From DATFVB01 sp963714035 (GTDB lineage Bacteria; Acidobacteriota; Thermoanaerobaculia; UBA5066; DATFVB01), in assembly GCA_963714035.1 (NCBI GenBank), contig OY970224.1, positions 3,162,001 to 3,226,000 on the forward strand: DNA of 64,000 nt, in the 5' to 3' direction. The notes beneath the pieces are model-generated. The model did no database searches and was not told the origin of the DNA. It saw only the letters and a program-made list of their open reading frames with translations. Below, piece by piece: positions 42,191-50,286 of this stretch (its first letter is position 1; every line of letters starts with the position of its first letter). The position numbers and the translations under genes were made by a program.

Positions 42191-42565
42191 CTACCGCGGA
42201 ATGACCTTCGGCTTCCGGTCCGCGCCGAGGTTCACGTACGTGACTTCCGCCTGCGTCACTTTGACCTCGACGTCGGGAGCGTTGCCGCGGTTGGCGACGA
42301 CCTCGACGTTGACGGTGATCGACGTCTTGCCGATCCGCACGAGCGACGTGTAGAACGACACGAGGTCGCCGACGTAGACGGGCTCGTGAAAGACGATCTC
42401 GCGCATCGCGACCGTGACGAGGAACTCGGTCCGGTGCTTCTTCGCCTCGACGGCGCCAGCCTGGTCGATGTAGGAAAGAATCACGCCGCCGAAGATCGTT
42501 CCGTGCGCATTCGTGTCCTTCGGCATGAGGATGACGCGAATCGCGGGGTCACGCGAGCCGGTCAT
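42191..42565 (-). CDS. Acyl-CoA thioesterase, hotdog fold
   Basis: 124 residues from ATG 42565. The motif MPKDTNAHGTIFGGVI followed by LSYIDQAGAVEAKKH is that of YciA/BACH-type acyl-CoA thioesterases, with the catalytic Asp in YIDQAG. FLVTVAMREIVFHEPVYVGD completes the hotdog core. It hydrolyses acyl-CoA thioesters in the cytoplasm; chain length is unknown. The ATG overlaps the purK stop, so it is the third gene of the purE-purK operon although not linked to purine synthesis. Confidence 0.88.
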   Translation of the reverse strand: MTGSRDPAIRVILMPKDTNAHGTIFGGVILSYIDQAGAVEAKKHRTEFLVTVAMREIVFHEPVYVGDLVSFYTSLVRIGKTSITVNVEVVANRGNAPDVEVKVTQAEVTYVNLGADRKPKVIPR

Positions 42566-43779
42566 CGCTTCGACCCCTTGCCGATCGCTTCCCGCGAGTC
42601 GTCGGGCGATCGAACACCGACCGGCGCGAGAAGCGAACGCGCGCGCAGGACTTTCTCCCGCGCTTCCTCCGCGGTCGCCGCGAGCGCCGTGAGGTGGCCC
42701 ATCTTCCGGCCCGGCCGCGCGGCGTTCTTCCCGTAGAGGTGGAGCTTCACGTCGGGAATCGCGCAGACCGCGTCCCATCGCGGCTCGCCGCCGGCCCAGA
42801 GATCGCCGAGAAGGTTCGCCATCGCCGCGGGGCGCAGGTACTCCGAGGAGCCGAGGGCGAGGCCGCACACGGCCCGAAGCTGCTGCTCGAACTGGCTCGT
42901 CACGCAGGCGTCGATCGTGAGGTGTCCGGAGTTGTGCGGGCGCGGAGCCAGCTCGTTGACGAGCAGCCGCCCGCCGCGATCGACGAAGAACTCGATGCAG
43001 ATCACGCCGACGACCTCGAGCCGTTCGGCGATCGCGCGGCCGATCCGGACCGCTTCCGCCGCGACGCGGAGTTCGACGCCGGCGGGCGCGCGGGAGACGT
43101 CGAGGATGTGGTTCCGGTGCTCGTTTTCGATAGCGCCGAAGTCGGAGAGCGATCCGTCGAGACCCCGGGCGACGACGACCGAGATCTCGGTTTCGAATGG
43201 GACGAATCGCTCGAGGATCGCCTCCGCCCGTCCGAAGCGTTCCCACGCCGGAAGCGCGTCGGAATCGCGGTCGAGCTTCGCCTGGCCCTTTCCGTCGTAG
43301 CCCGATCGCGCGGTTTTCAGGACCGACGGCGCGCCGATCCGGGAAACGGCCGCCTCGAGCTCCGCCGCCGACGTCACCGGCGCGAACTCCACGACCGGGA
43401 ACCCTTCGCGGCGGAGAAAGCCCTTTTCGCGGATCCGGTTCTGCACGACGTGCAGCACGTCGCCGCCGGGGCGCACCGGCGCGACCTCCGCGGCGGCCCT
43501 CGCGGTCTCGCCAGGCACGTTCTCGAACTCGAACGTCACGACGTCGACGCCCCGGGCGAAATCGCGCACCGCGTCGAGGTCTTCGTACGGCGCGGCGACC
43601 TCGCGGTCGGAAACCTGGCCGGTCGGGGTGTCGTCGTCGGGCGAGAACGTGTGAACGCGGTATCCCATGCGCCGGGCCGCGATCGCGAACAGCCGGCCGA
43701 GCTGGCCGCTCCCGAGCACCCCGACCGTCGCACCCGGAAGAATCGGCCGATTCCCCCCGGGGGGTTTCGCGCCGCTCAT
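42562..43779 (-). CDS. purK: N5-carboxyaminoimidazole ribonucleotide synthase
   Basis: 405 residues of the ATP-grasp superfamily. N-terminal ATVGVLGSGQLGRLFAIAAR, then SVLKTARSGYDGKGQ (ATP-binding loop), IEFFVDRGGRLLVNELAPRPHNSGH (metal and phosphate binding) and LHLYGKNAARPGRKMGH near the C-terminus are all PurK signatures. It converts AIR, bicarbonate and ATP to N5-CAIR, which PurE then rearranges. The ATG overlaps the purE stop by four bases. Confidence 0.95.
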   Translation of the reverse strand: MSGAKPPGGNRPILPGATVGVLGSGQLGRLFAIAARRMGYRVHTFSPDDDTPTGQVSDREVAAPYEDLDAVRDFARGVDVVTFEFENVPGETARAAAEVAPVRPGGDVLHVVQNRIREKGFLRREGFPVVEFAPVTSAAELEAAVSRIGAPSVLKTARSGYDGKGQAKLDRDSDALPAWERFGRAEAILERFVPFETEISVVVARGLDGSLSDFGAIENEHRNHILDVSRAPAGVELRVAAEAVRIGRAIAERLEVVGVICIEFFVDRGGRLLVNELAPRPHNSGHLTIDACVTSQFEQQLRAVCGLALGSSEYLRPAAMANLLGDLWAGGEPRWDAVCAIPDVKLHLYGKNAARPGRKMGHLTALAATAEEAREKVLRARSLLAPVGVRSPDDSREAIGKGSKR

Positions 43780-44276
43780 TTCTCGAGGATCTCTCCCATC
43801 ACGCGTTCGCTCTGCTCCTCCCGGAAACGCTTCAGCTTCTCGCGCAGCTCCGGACGGGTCGACCCGAGGATCGCGACCGCGAGGAGACCCGCGTTCGACG
43901 CGCCCGCCTTGCCGATCGCCAGTGTCGCGACCGGCACTCCCGCGGGCATCTGGACGATCGAGAGGAGCGAGTCGAGGCCCTTCAGCGTGCGGCTTTCGAC
44001 GGGGACGCCGAGGACGGGAAGCACGGTGTGCGCGGCGATCATCCCGGGGAGGTGCGCGGCGCCTCCGGCCCCGGCGATCACGACTTCGAGTCCCCGCGAC
44101 GCGGCGCCTTCCGCGTACTCCGCCATCCACTTCGGCGTGCGGTGGGCGGAGACGACGCGCGATTCGTGCGGGACCCCGAACCTGTCGAGGACGTCGGAAG
44201 CCTCCCGCATCGTTTCCCAGTCGGACTTGCTCCCCATGACGATCCCGACGAGAGGAGTCTTCGGGTCGAGGCTCAT
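43776..44276 (-). CDS. purE: N5-carboxyaminoimidazole ribonucleotide mutase
   Basis: 166 residues, the usual length. VGIVMGSKSDWETM and RVVSAHRTPKWMAEYA contain the catalytic Ser and His, and IAGAGGAAHLPGMIAAHT and SIVQMPAGVPVATLAIG are further class I PurE motifs. A TATCAT box lies five bases upstream of ATG 44276, so the purE-purK-thioesterase operon may start leaderless. Confidence 0.96.
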   Translation of the reverse strand: MSLDPKTPLVGIVMGSKSDWETMREASDVLDRFGVPHESRVVSAHRTPKWMAEYAEGAASRGLEVVIAGAGGAAHLPGMIAAHTVLPVLGVPVESRTLKGLDSLLSIVQMPAGVPVATLAIGKAGASNAGLLAVAILGSTRPELREKLKRFREEQSERVMGEILEK

Positions 44277-44281
44277 GCCGC

Positions 44282-44287
44282 ATGATA
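44282..44287 (-). promoter_or_regulatory. -10-like box TATCAT before purE
   Basis: TATCAT on the minus strand ends five bases before ATG 44276; no ribosome-binding site is present. No PurR-like operator is seen. Confidence 0.35.
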
Positions 44288-44408
44288 ATGGTTTTTGACG
44301 GAACGGCCGGGGCGGGGCGAGTACGATGGCGCCGGCGGGCCGGGCGAGAAACATCATGCGCTCCTTCGCCTTTCGCCGATAATCGCGTCGACTCGAGGAG
44401 GTCAGCCA

Positions 44409-45638
44409 ATGGAATTCGGTCGCTTCGGAAGCGCTCCCGCCGGCTCGCGCATCGGCCACGAGAACGGCGTCCCCGTCGTCCCCGACGACCCGGTGATCCC
44501 GTTCATCCGCGGCGACGGAACCGGCCCCGACATCTGGAAGGCGACGCAGGCGGTCCTCGACGCGGCGGTCGGCAGGACCTTCGGCGGCCGGAAGCGGATC
44601 GTCTGGTTCGAAGTCTTCGCCGGAGAGACGGCGCACGGCCGGTTTGGCGACTGGCTGCCGCAGGAGACGATCGACGCGATCGCGCATTTCCGCGTCGCGA
44701 TCAAGGGACCGCTCACGACGCCGGTCGGCGGAGGCTTCCGGTCGCTCAACGTCACGCTCCGCCAGGTGCTCGATCTTTACGCCTGCATCCGGCCGGTGCG
44801 GTGGTTCGAGAACGTTCCGGCGCCCGTCAAGCGGCCGCAGGACGTCGACATGGTGATCTTCCGCGAGAACATCGAGGACGTCTACGCCGGGATCGAGTGG
44901 CGGGCGGGCTCTCCCGAGGCCGACCGGGTGATCGGCGTGATCGCCGAGCTCGGCAAGAAGATCCGGCCGGGTTCCGCGATCGGCGTCAAACCCGTTTCCG
45001 AGTTCGGAAGCAAGCGGCTCGTCCGGAAAGCGATCCGGTACGCGGTCGACCATCGCAAGCCCTCCGTGACGCTCGTCCACAAGGGCAACATCCAGAAGTA
45101 CACGGAAGGCGCGTTCCGGGACTGGGGCTACGAGGTGGCGCGGACGGAGTTCGCCGCCGAAACCATCGCCGAGGCGGATCTCGGCGGCGCGCCGGCGCCG
45201 GCCGGGAAGGTCGTCCTGCGCGACCGGATCGCGGATTCGATGTTCCAGCAGGCGCTCCTGCGCCCCGCGGAATATTCGGTCGTCGCGACGACGAACCTGA
45301 ACGGCGACTATCTTTCCGACGCGCTCGCGGCGCAGGTCGGCGGCCTCGGCATGGCGCCCGGCGGCAACGTCGGCGAGGAGCACGCGGTTTTCGAGGCGAC
45401 CCACGGCACCGCGCCGAAATACGCGGACCTCGACCGGATCAATCCCGGCTCGCTGATCCTCTCGGGCGTGATGATGCTCGAATACCTCGGCTGGCACGAC
45501 GCGGCTGCGGCGGTCGAGCGCGCGGTCGCGGCGACGCTCGGCCAGAAGGTGATGACCTACGACCTCGCGCGCCAGACCGAAGGCGCGAAGGAAGTGGGGA
45601 CGTCGGGGTTCGCGCAGGCGCTGATTTCGAATCTGTAG
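44409..45638 (+). CDS. icd: Isocitrate dehydrogenase, NADP-dependent
   Basis: 409 residues from ATG 44409, placed by GAGGAGG upstream. FIRGDGTGPDIW opens the family fold; GGGFRSLNVTLRQ holds the substrate-binding Ser and Arg residues (the Ser is the IDH kinase target in E. coli). HGTAPKYAD carries the Lys-Tyr pair that sets NADP specificity in E. coli Icd. It oxidises isocitrate to 2-oxoglutarate in the TCA cycle. It is monocistronic: divergent from purE and followed by a repeat-filled gap. A GATAAT box about 27 bases upstream could be its -10. Confidence 0.96.
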   Translation: MEFGRFGSAPAGSRIGHENGVPVVPDDPVIPFIRGDGTGPDIWKATQAVLDAAVGRTFGGRKRIVWFEVFAGETAHGRFGDWLPQETIDAIAHFRVAIKGPLTTPVGGGFRSLNVTLRQVLDLYACIRPVRWFENVPAPVKRPQDVDMVIFRENIEDVYAGIEWRAGSPEADRVIGVIAELGKKIRPGSAIGVKPVSEFGSKRLVRKAIRYAVDHRKPSVTLVHKGNIQKYTEGAFRDWGYEVARTEFAAETIAEADLGGAPAPAGKVVLRDRIADSMFQQALLRPAEYSVVATTNLNGDYLSDALAAQVGGLGMAPGGNVGEEHAVFEATHGTAPKYADLDRINPGSLILSGVMMLEYLGWHDAAAAVERAVAATLGQKVMTYDLARQTEGAKEVGTSGFAQALISNL

Positions 45639-45670
45639 CGCGGAGCGGGTTCCCGAGCCCGCGGGCCCGT

Positions 45671-45729
45671 CCTCTCGCCTCTCTCTCGATGGGAGAGGCC
45701 GGCGAGCGCGAGCGAGCCGGGTGAGGGTG
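45671..45729. repeat. CCCCTCTCC-type hairpin repeat, locus 7
   Basis: CCTCTCGCCTCTCTCTC ... GGGAGAGG with a closing GGGTGAGGG, just after icd in the 491-bp stretch without an intact gene. Confidence 0.65.
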
Positions 45730-45758
45730 GTGTGTTCCCCGCGGTTTACACTTTTCCC

Positions 45759-45870
45759 GTGGGGATCGACGAGACGTTCCTGCGCAATCGTGCGCGCGAT
45801 CTCCGGCGCGATCAGACGGACGTCGAGCGGCGGCTGTGGCGAGAACTTCGCGGCCGCAGGTTCTCGGGCA
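45759..45870 (+). pseudogene. DUF559 endonuclease-like remnant
   Basis: From GTG 45759 the frame reads FLRNRARDLRRDQTDVERR then LWRELRGRRFSG, which is the N-terminal signature of the DUF559 family (restriction-endonuclease-like fold, usually about 120 residues). Right after RRFSG the frame enters the hairpin repeat at 45870, and the expected strand with catalytic acidic residues is missing. The gene therefore seems truncated at the repeat boundary. The stretch up to 46129 holds that repeat and repeat B only. Confidence 0.6.
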
Positions 45871-45920
45871 CCCCTCACCCGCGGCTTCGCCGCGACCTCT
45901 CCCGCAAGGGGAGAGGTGAA
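45870..45920. repeat. CCCCTCTCC-type hairpin repeat, locus 8
   Basis: CCCCTCACCCGCGGC, then CCTCTCCC/GGGGAGAGG, abutting the broken end of the DUF559 remnant. Confidence 0.7.
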
Positions 45921-45944
45921 TCCGTCTGGGCTTTCGAAGTCGGA

Positions 45945-46090
45945 CCGTTCGCGATCCGAGCTCCGAGAGCGTCGCGAAGCCGGGCTTTCGTGGGGCGCCG
46001 TAGCGGTCGAGCCGAGAAGGCGAGCCGCGGAGGTCGCATCGCGGAAAGTCTCCGCGAGTAACCGAGCGGAGGAGGTTTGCGATGCGGGAG
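45945..46090 (-). repeat. Dispersed repeat family B, copy 2
   Basis: Read on the minus strand it shares GGAGACTTTCCGCGAT and CGGAGCTCGGATCGCGA and the blocks between them with 380-562. In this copy GCGGA and TCCGC around GACTT can form a small hairpin. Confidence 0.6.
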
Positions 46091-46129
46091 GCCGCGCGGT
46101 TCCAGCGAATCGTGGCGAGCCGCCGACGG

Positions 46130-46471
46130 TCAGTAAAAAGTGGTTTCCACGTCTACGACCCGATGGTCCCTCAGCTGCACGACGATCTTCCCGTCCTTGT
46201 AGAGATACGTCCAGCGGCCGGAAACGATGTCTCCGCGGCTCTCGAGCTTTTCGGAGGGCGCGCCGCAGGCGGCCGAGACATCGGACTCCGGCATTCCCTG
46301 CCGGATCTTTTCGCGGTTGTCATAGGTCTTGCCGGGGACGATGCCGCGCGACGCCTGCGCGAGGTCCTGCCGCCCCGGAATCACCGCGTCTTCTTTTCCG
46401 CCGCAGGCGGCCGCGAGCGCGAGGAGAGAGAGCGCGGCGAGGTGCGCGATCGAACGCGCGAAGCGGGTCAT
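46130..46471 (-). CDS. Small lipoprotein, BamE/SmpA-like
   Basis: 113 residues. Lipoprotein signal ending ALAAACGG, so the mature N-terminus is the lipidated Cys. The mature domain contains GMPESDVSAACGAPSE and GRWTYLYKDGKIVVQL, the pattern of the SmpA/OmlA (BamE) fold: the G(M)xxxxVxxxxGxP turn followed by a beta hairpin. BamE assists outer membrane protein assembly, but many small lipoproteins share the fold, so the role is open. Its ATG overlaps the stop of the upstream minus-strand gene. Confidence 0.65.
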   Translation of the reverse strand: MTRFARSIAHLAALSLLALAAACGGKEDAVIPGRQDLAQASRGIVPGKTYDNREKIRQGMPESDVSAACGAPSEKLESRGDIVSGRWTYLYKDGKIVVQLRDHRVVDVETTFY

Positions 46472-46821
46472 GAGAACTCCTTGACCTCCGCGAGCAGCCG
46501 CTCGACCTCGCGATAGAGCGCGCGAGCGCGCCGGGCGAGCAGGTCTCCCTCGCCGGCGAGCTCGGCCGGGAGAAAGAGCGTCTGCCGCTCGATCTCCGCG
46601 AGCGCGCCGAGGGCTCGCCGGCGGTCGTCGGCGATCTCCCGCTCCGGCTCGTCGGCGAGCGCGTCCGCGAGCGAAGAGGGAATCGTCACCACGACCTTCC
46701 GCAGATGGCGGGCGACGGTCGGAACGGCCGATTTGGCCTGCTCGGAGAGGGCATAGGCGGCTTCGACGAGACCCATCGCCTCGCGCCAGAGCGGGTGGTC
46801 CTTGTAGGGGGGATGAGGCAC
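46468..46821 (-). CDS. Four-helix bundle protein (S23 / IVS-encoded family)
   Basis: 117 residues from GTG 46821. YKDHPLWREAMGLVEAAYAL and a following series of amphipathic helices (VARHLRKVVVTIPSSLADAL, ALGALAEIERQTLFLPA) match the four-helix bundle family first seen in intervening sequences of 23S rRNA genes. Members form pentamers; their function is unknown and many are found away from rRNA. The GTG is chosen because residues before it cross the promoter region. It is divergent from the toxin-antitoxin pair. Confidence 0.78.
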   Translation of the reverse strand: MPHPPYKDHPLWREAMGLVEAAYALSEQAKSAVPTVARHLRKVVVTIPSSLADALADEPEREIADDRRRALGALAEIERQTLFLPAELAGEGDLLARRARALYREVERLLAEVKEFS

Positions 46822-46827
46822 CCGCGG

Positions 46828-46835
46828 ATTATAAT
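46828..46835. promoter_or_regulatory. Shared palindromic -10 region ATTATAAT
   Basis: ATTATAAT is its own complement, so it gives a TATAAT on both strands. On the minus strand the box ends six bases before GTG 46821. On the plus strand a leader of about 17 bases with GGAGAGGA precedes TTG 46859. Confidence 0.5.
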
Positions 46836-46858
46836 GTCGGCGTGGAGAGGAACCGACG

Positions 46859-47080
46859 TTGACGCGGCGCGAACTGGAGGCGGAAGCGCTGCGTCTCAGC
46901 CCCCGCGAACGGGCATCACTCACTCACATTCTCGTGTGCAGTTTCGAGGGGTTGAGTCCGGAAAAGATGCGCGAACTCTGGCTCGATGAATCGGAACGCA
47001 GGGATCAGGAATTGGAGAACGGGTCAGTAAGAGCTTTGGATGGCCCGCGAGTACTTGAGCGACTTCGCCGCCGTTCGTGA
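46859..47080 (+). CDS. Addiction-module antitoxin
   Basis: 73 residues from TTG 46859 with GGAGAGGA upstream. It matches the short family of putative addiction-module components: ELEAEALRLSPRERASLTHIL, then the second helix EKMRELWLDESERRDQELENG. Such proteins bind a ParE/RelE toxin and repress their own operon. Its stop overlaps the GTG of the toxin gene. Confidence 0.8.
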   Translation: MTRRELEAEALRLSPRERASLTHILVCSFEGLSPEKMRELWLDESERRDQELENGSVRALDGPRVLERLRRRS

Positions 47081-47382
47081 CTCTGCCGTACCGGTTTCAT
47101 CCTTTCGCCGCGCAAGAGCTCGAAAATGTGATCGATTTGCTCGAATCGGAGCGGCCTCGCTCGGGGCTCGAGTTCGTCGCGGCGATCGAAGTAGCGATTT
47201 CGCAAATCTGCCGGCTGCCTGAATCCGCTCCGATCGCGCGAGGCGAAATTCGGGCAAAACTCGTACTTCCCGTCGCCCGCTGGTCGTACACGATATTCTA
47301 CCGAGTCAAGACTGATCATGTTCGGATACTTGCTGTTGGCCACCATAGACGCCAGCCCTTCTATTGGTTGAGTCGGCGATAG
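47077..47382 (+). CDS. RelE/ParE-family toxin
   Basis: 101 residues from GTG 47077. YRFHPFAAQELENVIDLLE is the helical hairpin of the ParE fold; the C-terminal LVLPVARWSYTIFYRV and VRILAVGHHRRQPFYW are the conserved strands with the basic residues of this family. ParE toxins poison DNA gyrase and RelE toxins cut mRNA; the sequence does not clearly decide between them. It ends two bases before the sigma-54 activator gene. Confidence 0.85.
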   Translation: MTLPYRFHPFAAQELENVIDLLESERPRSGLEFVAAIEVAISQICRLPESAPIARGEIRAKLVLPVARWSYTIFYRVKTDHVRILAVGHHRRQPFYWLSRR

Positions 47383-47384
47383 CG

Positions 47385-48767
<1,383 letters not shown>

Positions 48768-48901
48768 ATTCTGATCCGGCTGTTTTCTGTGCAGTGCTGT
48801 ATGAAAATCGAACACTCGCCGCCTGACAGGAGGGACAGGTGCGGAGATCCGCGCTCGTGCCCCTTCAACGGGTTGGGTCACCGATCAAGGAGCTTCGTTC
48901 C

Positions 48902-48917
48902 CGGCACCGGAAGTGCT
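48902..48917 (+). promoter_or_regulatory. Candidate sigma-54 promoter of the minor pilin operon
   Basis: CGGCACCGGAAGTGCT has GGCAC and TGCT with the correct GG-N10-GC spacing. It differs from consensus at the first T, at G7 and at one T of TTGC. It lies only 14 bp before ATG 48932, so the transcript would be nearly leaderless. Confidence 0.45.
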
Positions 48918-48931
48918 TTGCTTTCCGGTGA

Positions 48932-49522
48932 ATGCTCTCGAAAAACCGGCCGCGCTTTGCCCGTGGGTTCACGCTCGTCGAGCTGATCGTCGTCATCGCC
49001 ATCATCGGAATTGTCCTGGCAATCGCGGTCCCGTATTTCGGGGGCGTCATGCGCCGTTCTCGCTTGTATTCCGAGGCGCTCCAGGTCTACGCGCCGATGC
49101 TCAAGGCGCGGCTCGAAGCCGTCAAGCGCGGGAACAGCGTGTACGTCGAAATCTCGACGGACACCTCGAAGTCGTCTTACCGCGCGGCGACCGTCTTCGT
49201 GGACTCCACGAGCGGAACGGTCGGCGAGTACGACACGAGCGACACGCTCATCGGCACGTTTCCGATGCCGCCGGCGTCCGACTCGACGGTCCGGATCGAC
49301 GACGCGAACAAGGTCAATCCCGTGGGCACCGCGGCGACCATCGAATACATCTTCACGCCGCTCGCGACGACGAGCGCCGCGTCCACCTCGAAGTCGGTTT
49401 ACGTGAGCGACACAAGCGGGAACGTGATCCAGATTGCGATCCCTACGGCCACGACCGGGAAGCCCGCGATGACGAAGCTCGTCGGCTCGACCTACATCGC
49501 GCCGCCCTGGAAGTGGTACTGA
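48932..49522 (+). CDS. fimT: Minor pilin, FimT/GspH-like
   Basis: 196 residues. Leader KNRPRFARG, then FTLVELIVVIAIIGIVLAI: a class III prepilin signal with Glu+5. The helix continues into RRSRLYSEALQVYAPML, which resembles FimT/GspH minor pilins, and the C-terminal part is a beta domain ending in WKWY. Minor pilins prime pilus assembly. It is the first gene of the operon with pilV, pilW, pilX and pilY1. No Shine-Dalgarno sequence precedes ATG 48932. A 176-bp gap with a structured repeat separates it from pilV. Confidence 0.82.
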   Translation: MLSKNRPRFARGFTLVELIVVIAIIGIVLAIAVPYFGGVMRRSRLYSEALQVYAPMLKARLEAVKRGNSVYVEISTDTSKSSYRAATVFVDSTSGTVGEYDTSDTLIGTFPMPPASDSTVRIDDANKVNPVGTAATIEYIFTPLATTSAASTSKSVYVSDTSGNVIQIAIPTATTGKPAMTKLVGSTYIAPPWKWY

Positions 49523-49591
49523 GCATGAGAATCCACCGATTCGCCGTGCTGCATTGCACTCGAGGCGTTCGAATCTCGAGTGAGACGAACC

Positions 49592-49705
49592 GTGAGGCGC
49601 AGCGAGGCGCGAGCGAGACGGGATGCGGGCCGGCCGCGGCGTCCCGAGGCGTACCAGGGCCGGTACGTCGCAGGGCGACGCAGACGGCACGCGCCCGTAT
49701 GGCTC
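49592..49705 (-). repeat. Structured repeat family A, copy 3
   Basis: Read on the minus strand it carries the inner hairpin (ACGTACC 49668-49662 with GGTACGC 49655-49649), then CCTCGGG, and the closing CCCGTCTCG and GCGCCTC blocks as in copy 2; CCATACGG precedes the stem. The outer stem is less regular here. It lies between fimT and pilV and reaches the pilV start. Confidence 0.55.
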
Positions 49706-50286
49706 GATGCATCGCTGCGCCAGGCTTCACGCTCGTCGAAACGATGGTGGCGCTCCTCCTGATGGCGCTCGTGATGCTCGCGATCGTGCCTCTCTTCGCT
49801 TCCAGCCTGAAGAGCAACGGCGCCGGCCAGGATTTCACGATCCTGAATGCGCTCGCCAAGCAGCAGCTCGAGCAGGTCATGCAGTATTCGTTCACCGATC
49901 CGCGGCTCGCCGTCCCGTCCGGAGCGACGGTCAGCATCGTCAACCAGGACGGCTCGACGACGACCTCTTCGGGTCAGCTGTATCAGAACCAGCTCGCGAC
50001 GACCGTGACCGACGGAACGAAGACGCTCAGCTTCCCTTACGAGCTCGACTACATCGTCCAGGACTTTCCGATGACCGAGATCAAGAACGGCGCCGTGCCC
50101 TCTCCGGCCGCGGCCGTCGACGACGCGAACTCGGCGTGGGTGACGTCCAACGGCGCGAAGATGGTCACGGTATTCGCGGCATCGTCGCGCTCGTCCCTCC
50201 AGGGGACCGGATACAAGGACGCCGGAGTTCTGCCGGCGTCCCTGAACGGCAAGCAGATCCGGATGTCGGCGATCAAGATGCCATGA
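49699..50286 (+). CDS. pilV: Minor pilin PilV-like
   Basis: 195 residues from ATG 49699, giving a short leader MARCIAAPG before FTLVETMVALLLMALVML (Glu+5 present). An ATG at 49525 in the same frame would give a 66-residue leader made of translated repeat, which is unlikely. The domain after the helix (NALAKQQLEQVMQYSFTD) fits PilV/GspI-type minor pilins. No ribosome-binding site precedes 49699, and the start codon appears to be within the end of the repeat element, so the original start may have been replaced. Its stop overlaps the ATG of pilW. Confidence 0.75.
   Translation: MARCIAAPGFTLVETMVALLLMALVMLAIVPLFASSLKSNGAGQDFTILNALAKQQLEQVMQYSFTDPRLAVPSGATVSIVNQDGSTTTSSGQLYQNQLATTVTDGTKTLSFPYELDYIVQDFPMTEIKNGAVPSPAAAVDDANSAWVTSNGAKMVTVFAASSRSSLQGTGYKDAGVLPASLNGKQIRMSAIKMP

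Noticed and set aside
45959..46130. Continuation of the DUF559 frame to 46061 as a real 109-residue protein
   Set aside because: Beyond RRFSG the sequence is repeat-derived and lacks the catalytic strands of the family.
48768..48931. Possible c-di-GMP riboswitch before the minor pilin operon
   Set aside because: A GGGTTGGGTCACCGAT stretch recalls the end of GEMM-I RNAs, but the GCAAAGC and GAAA elements and the proper pairing are missing.
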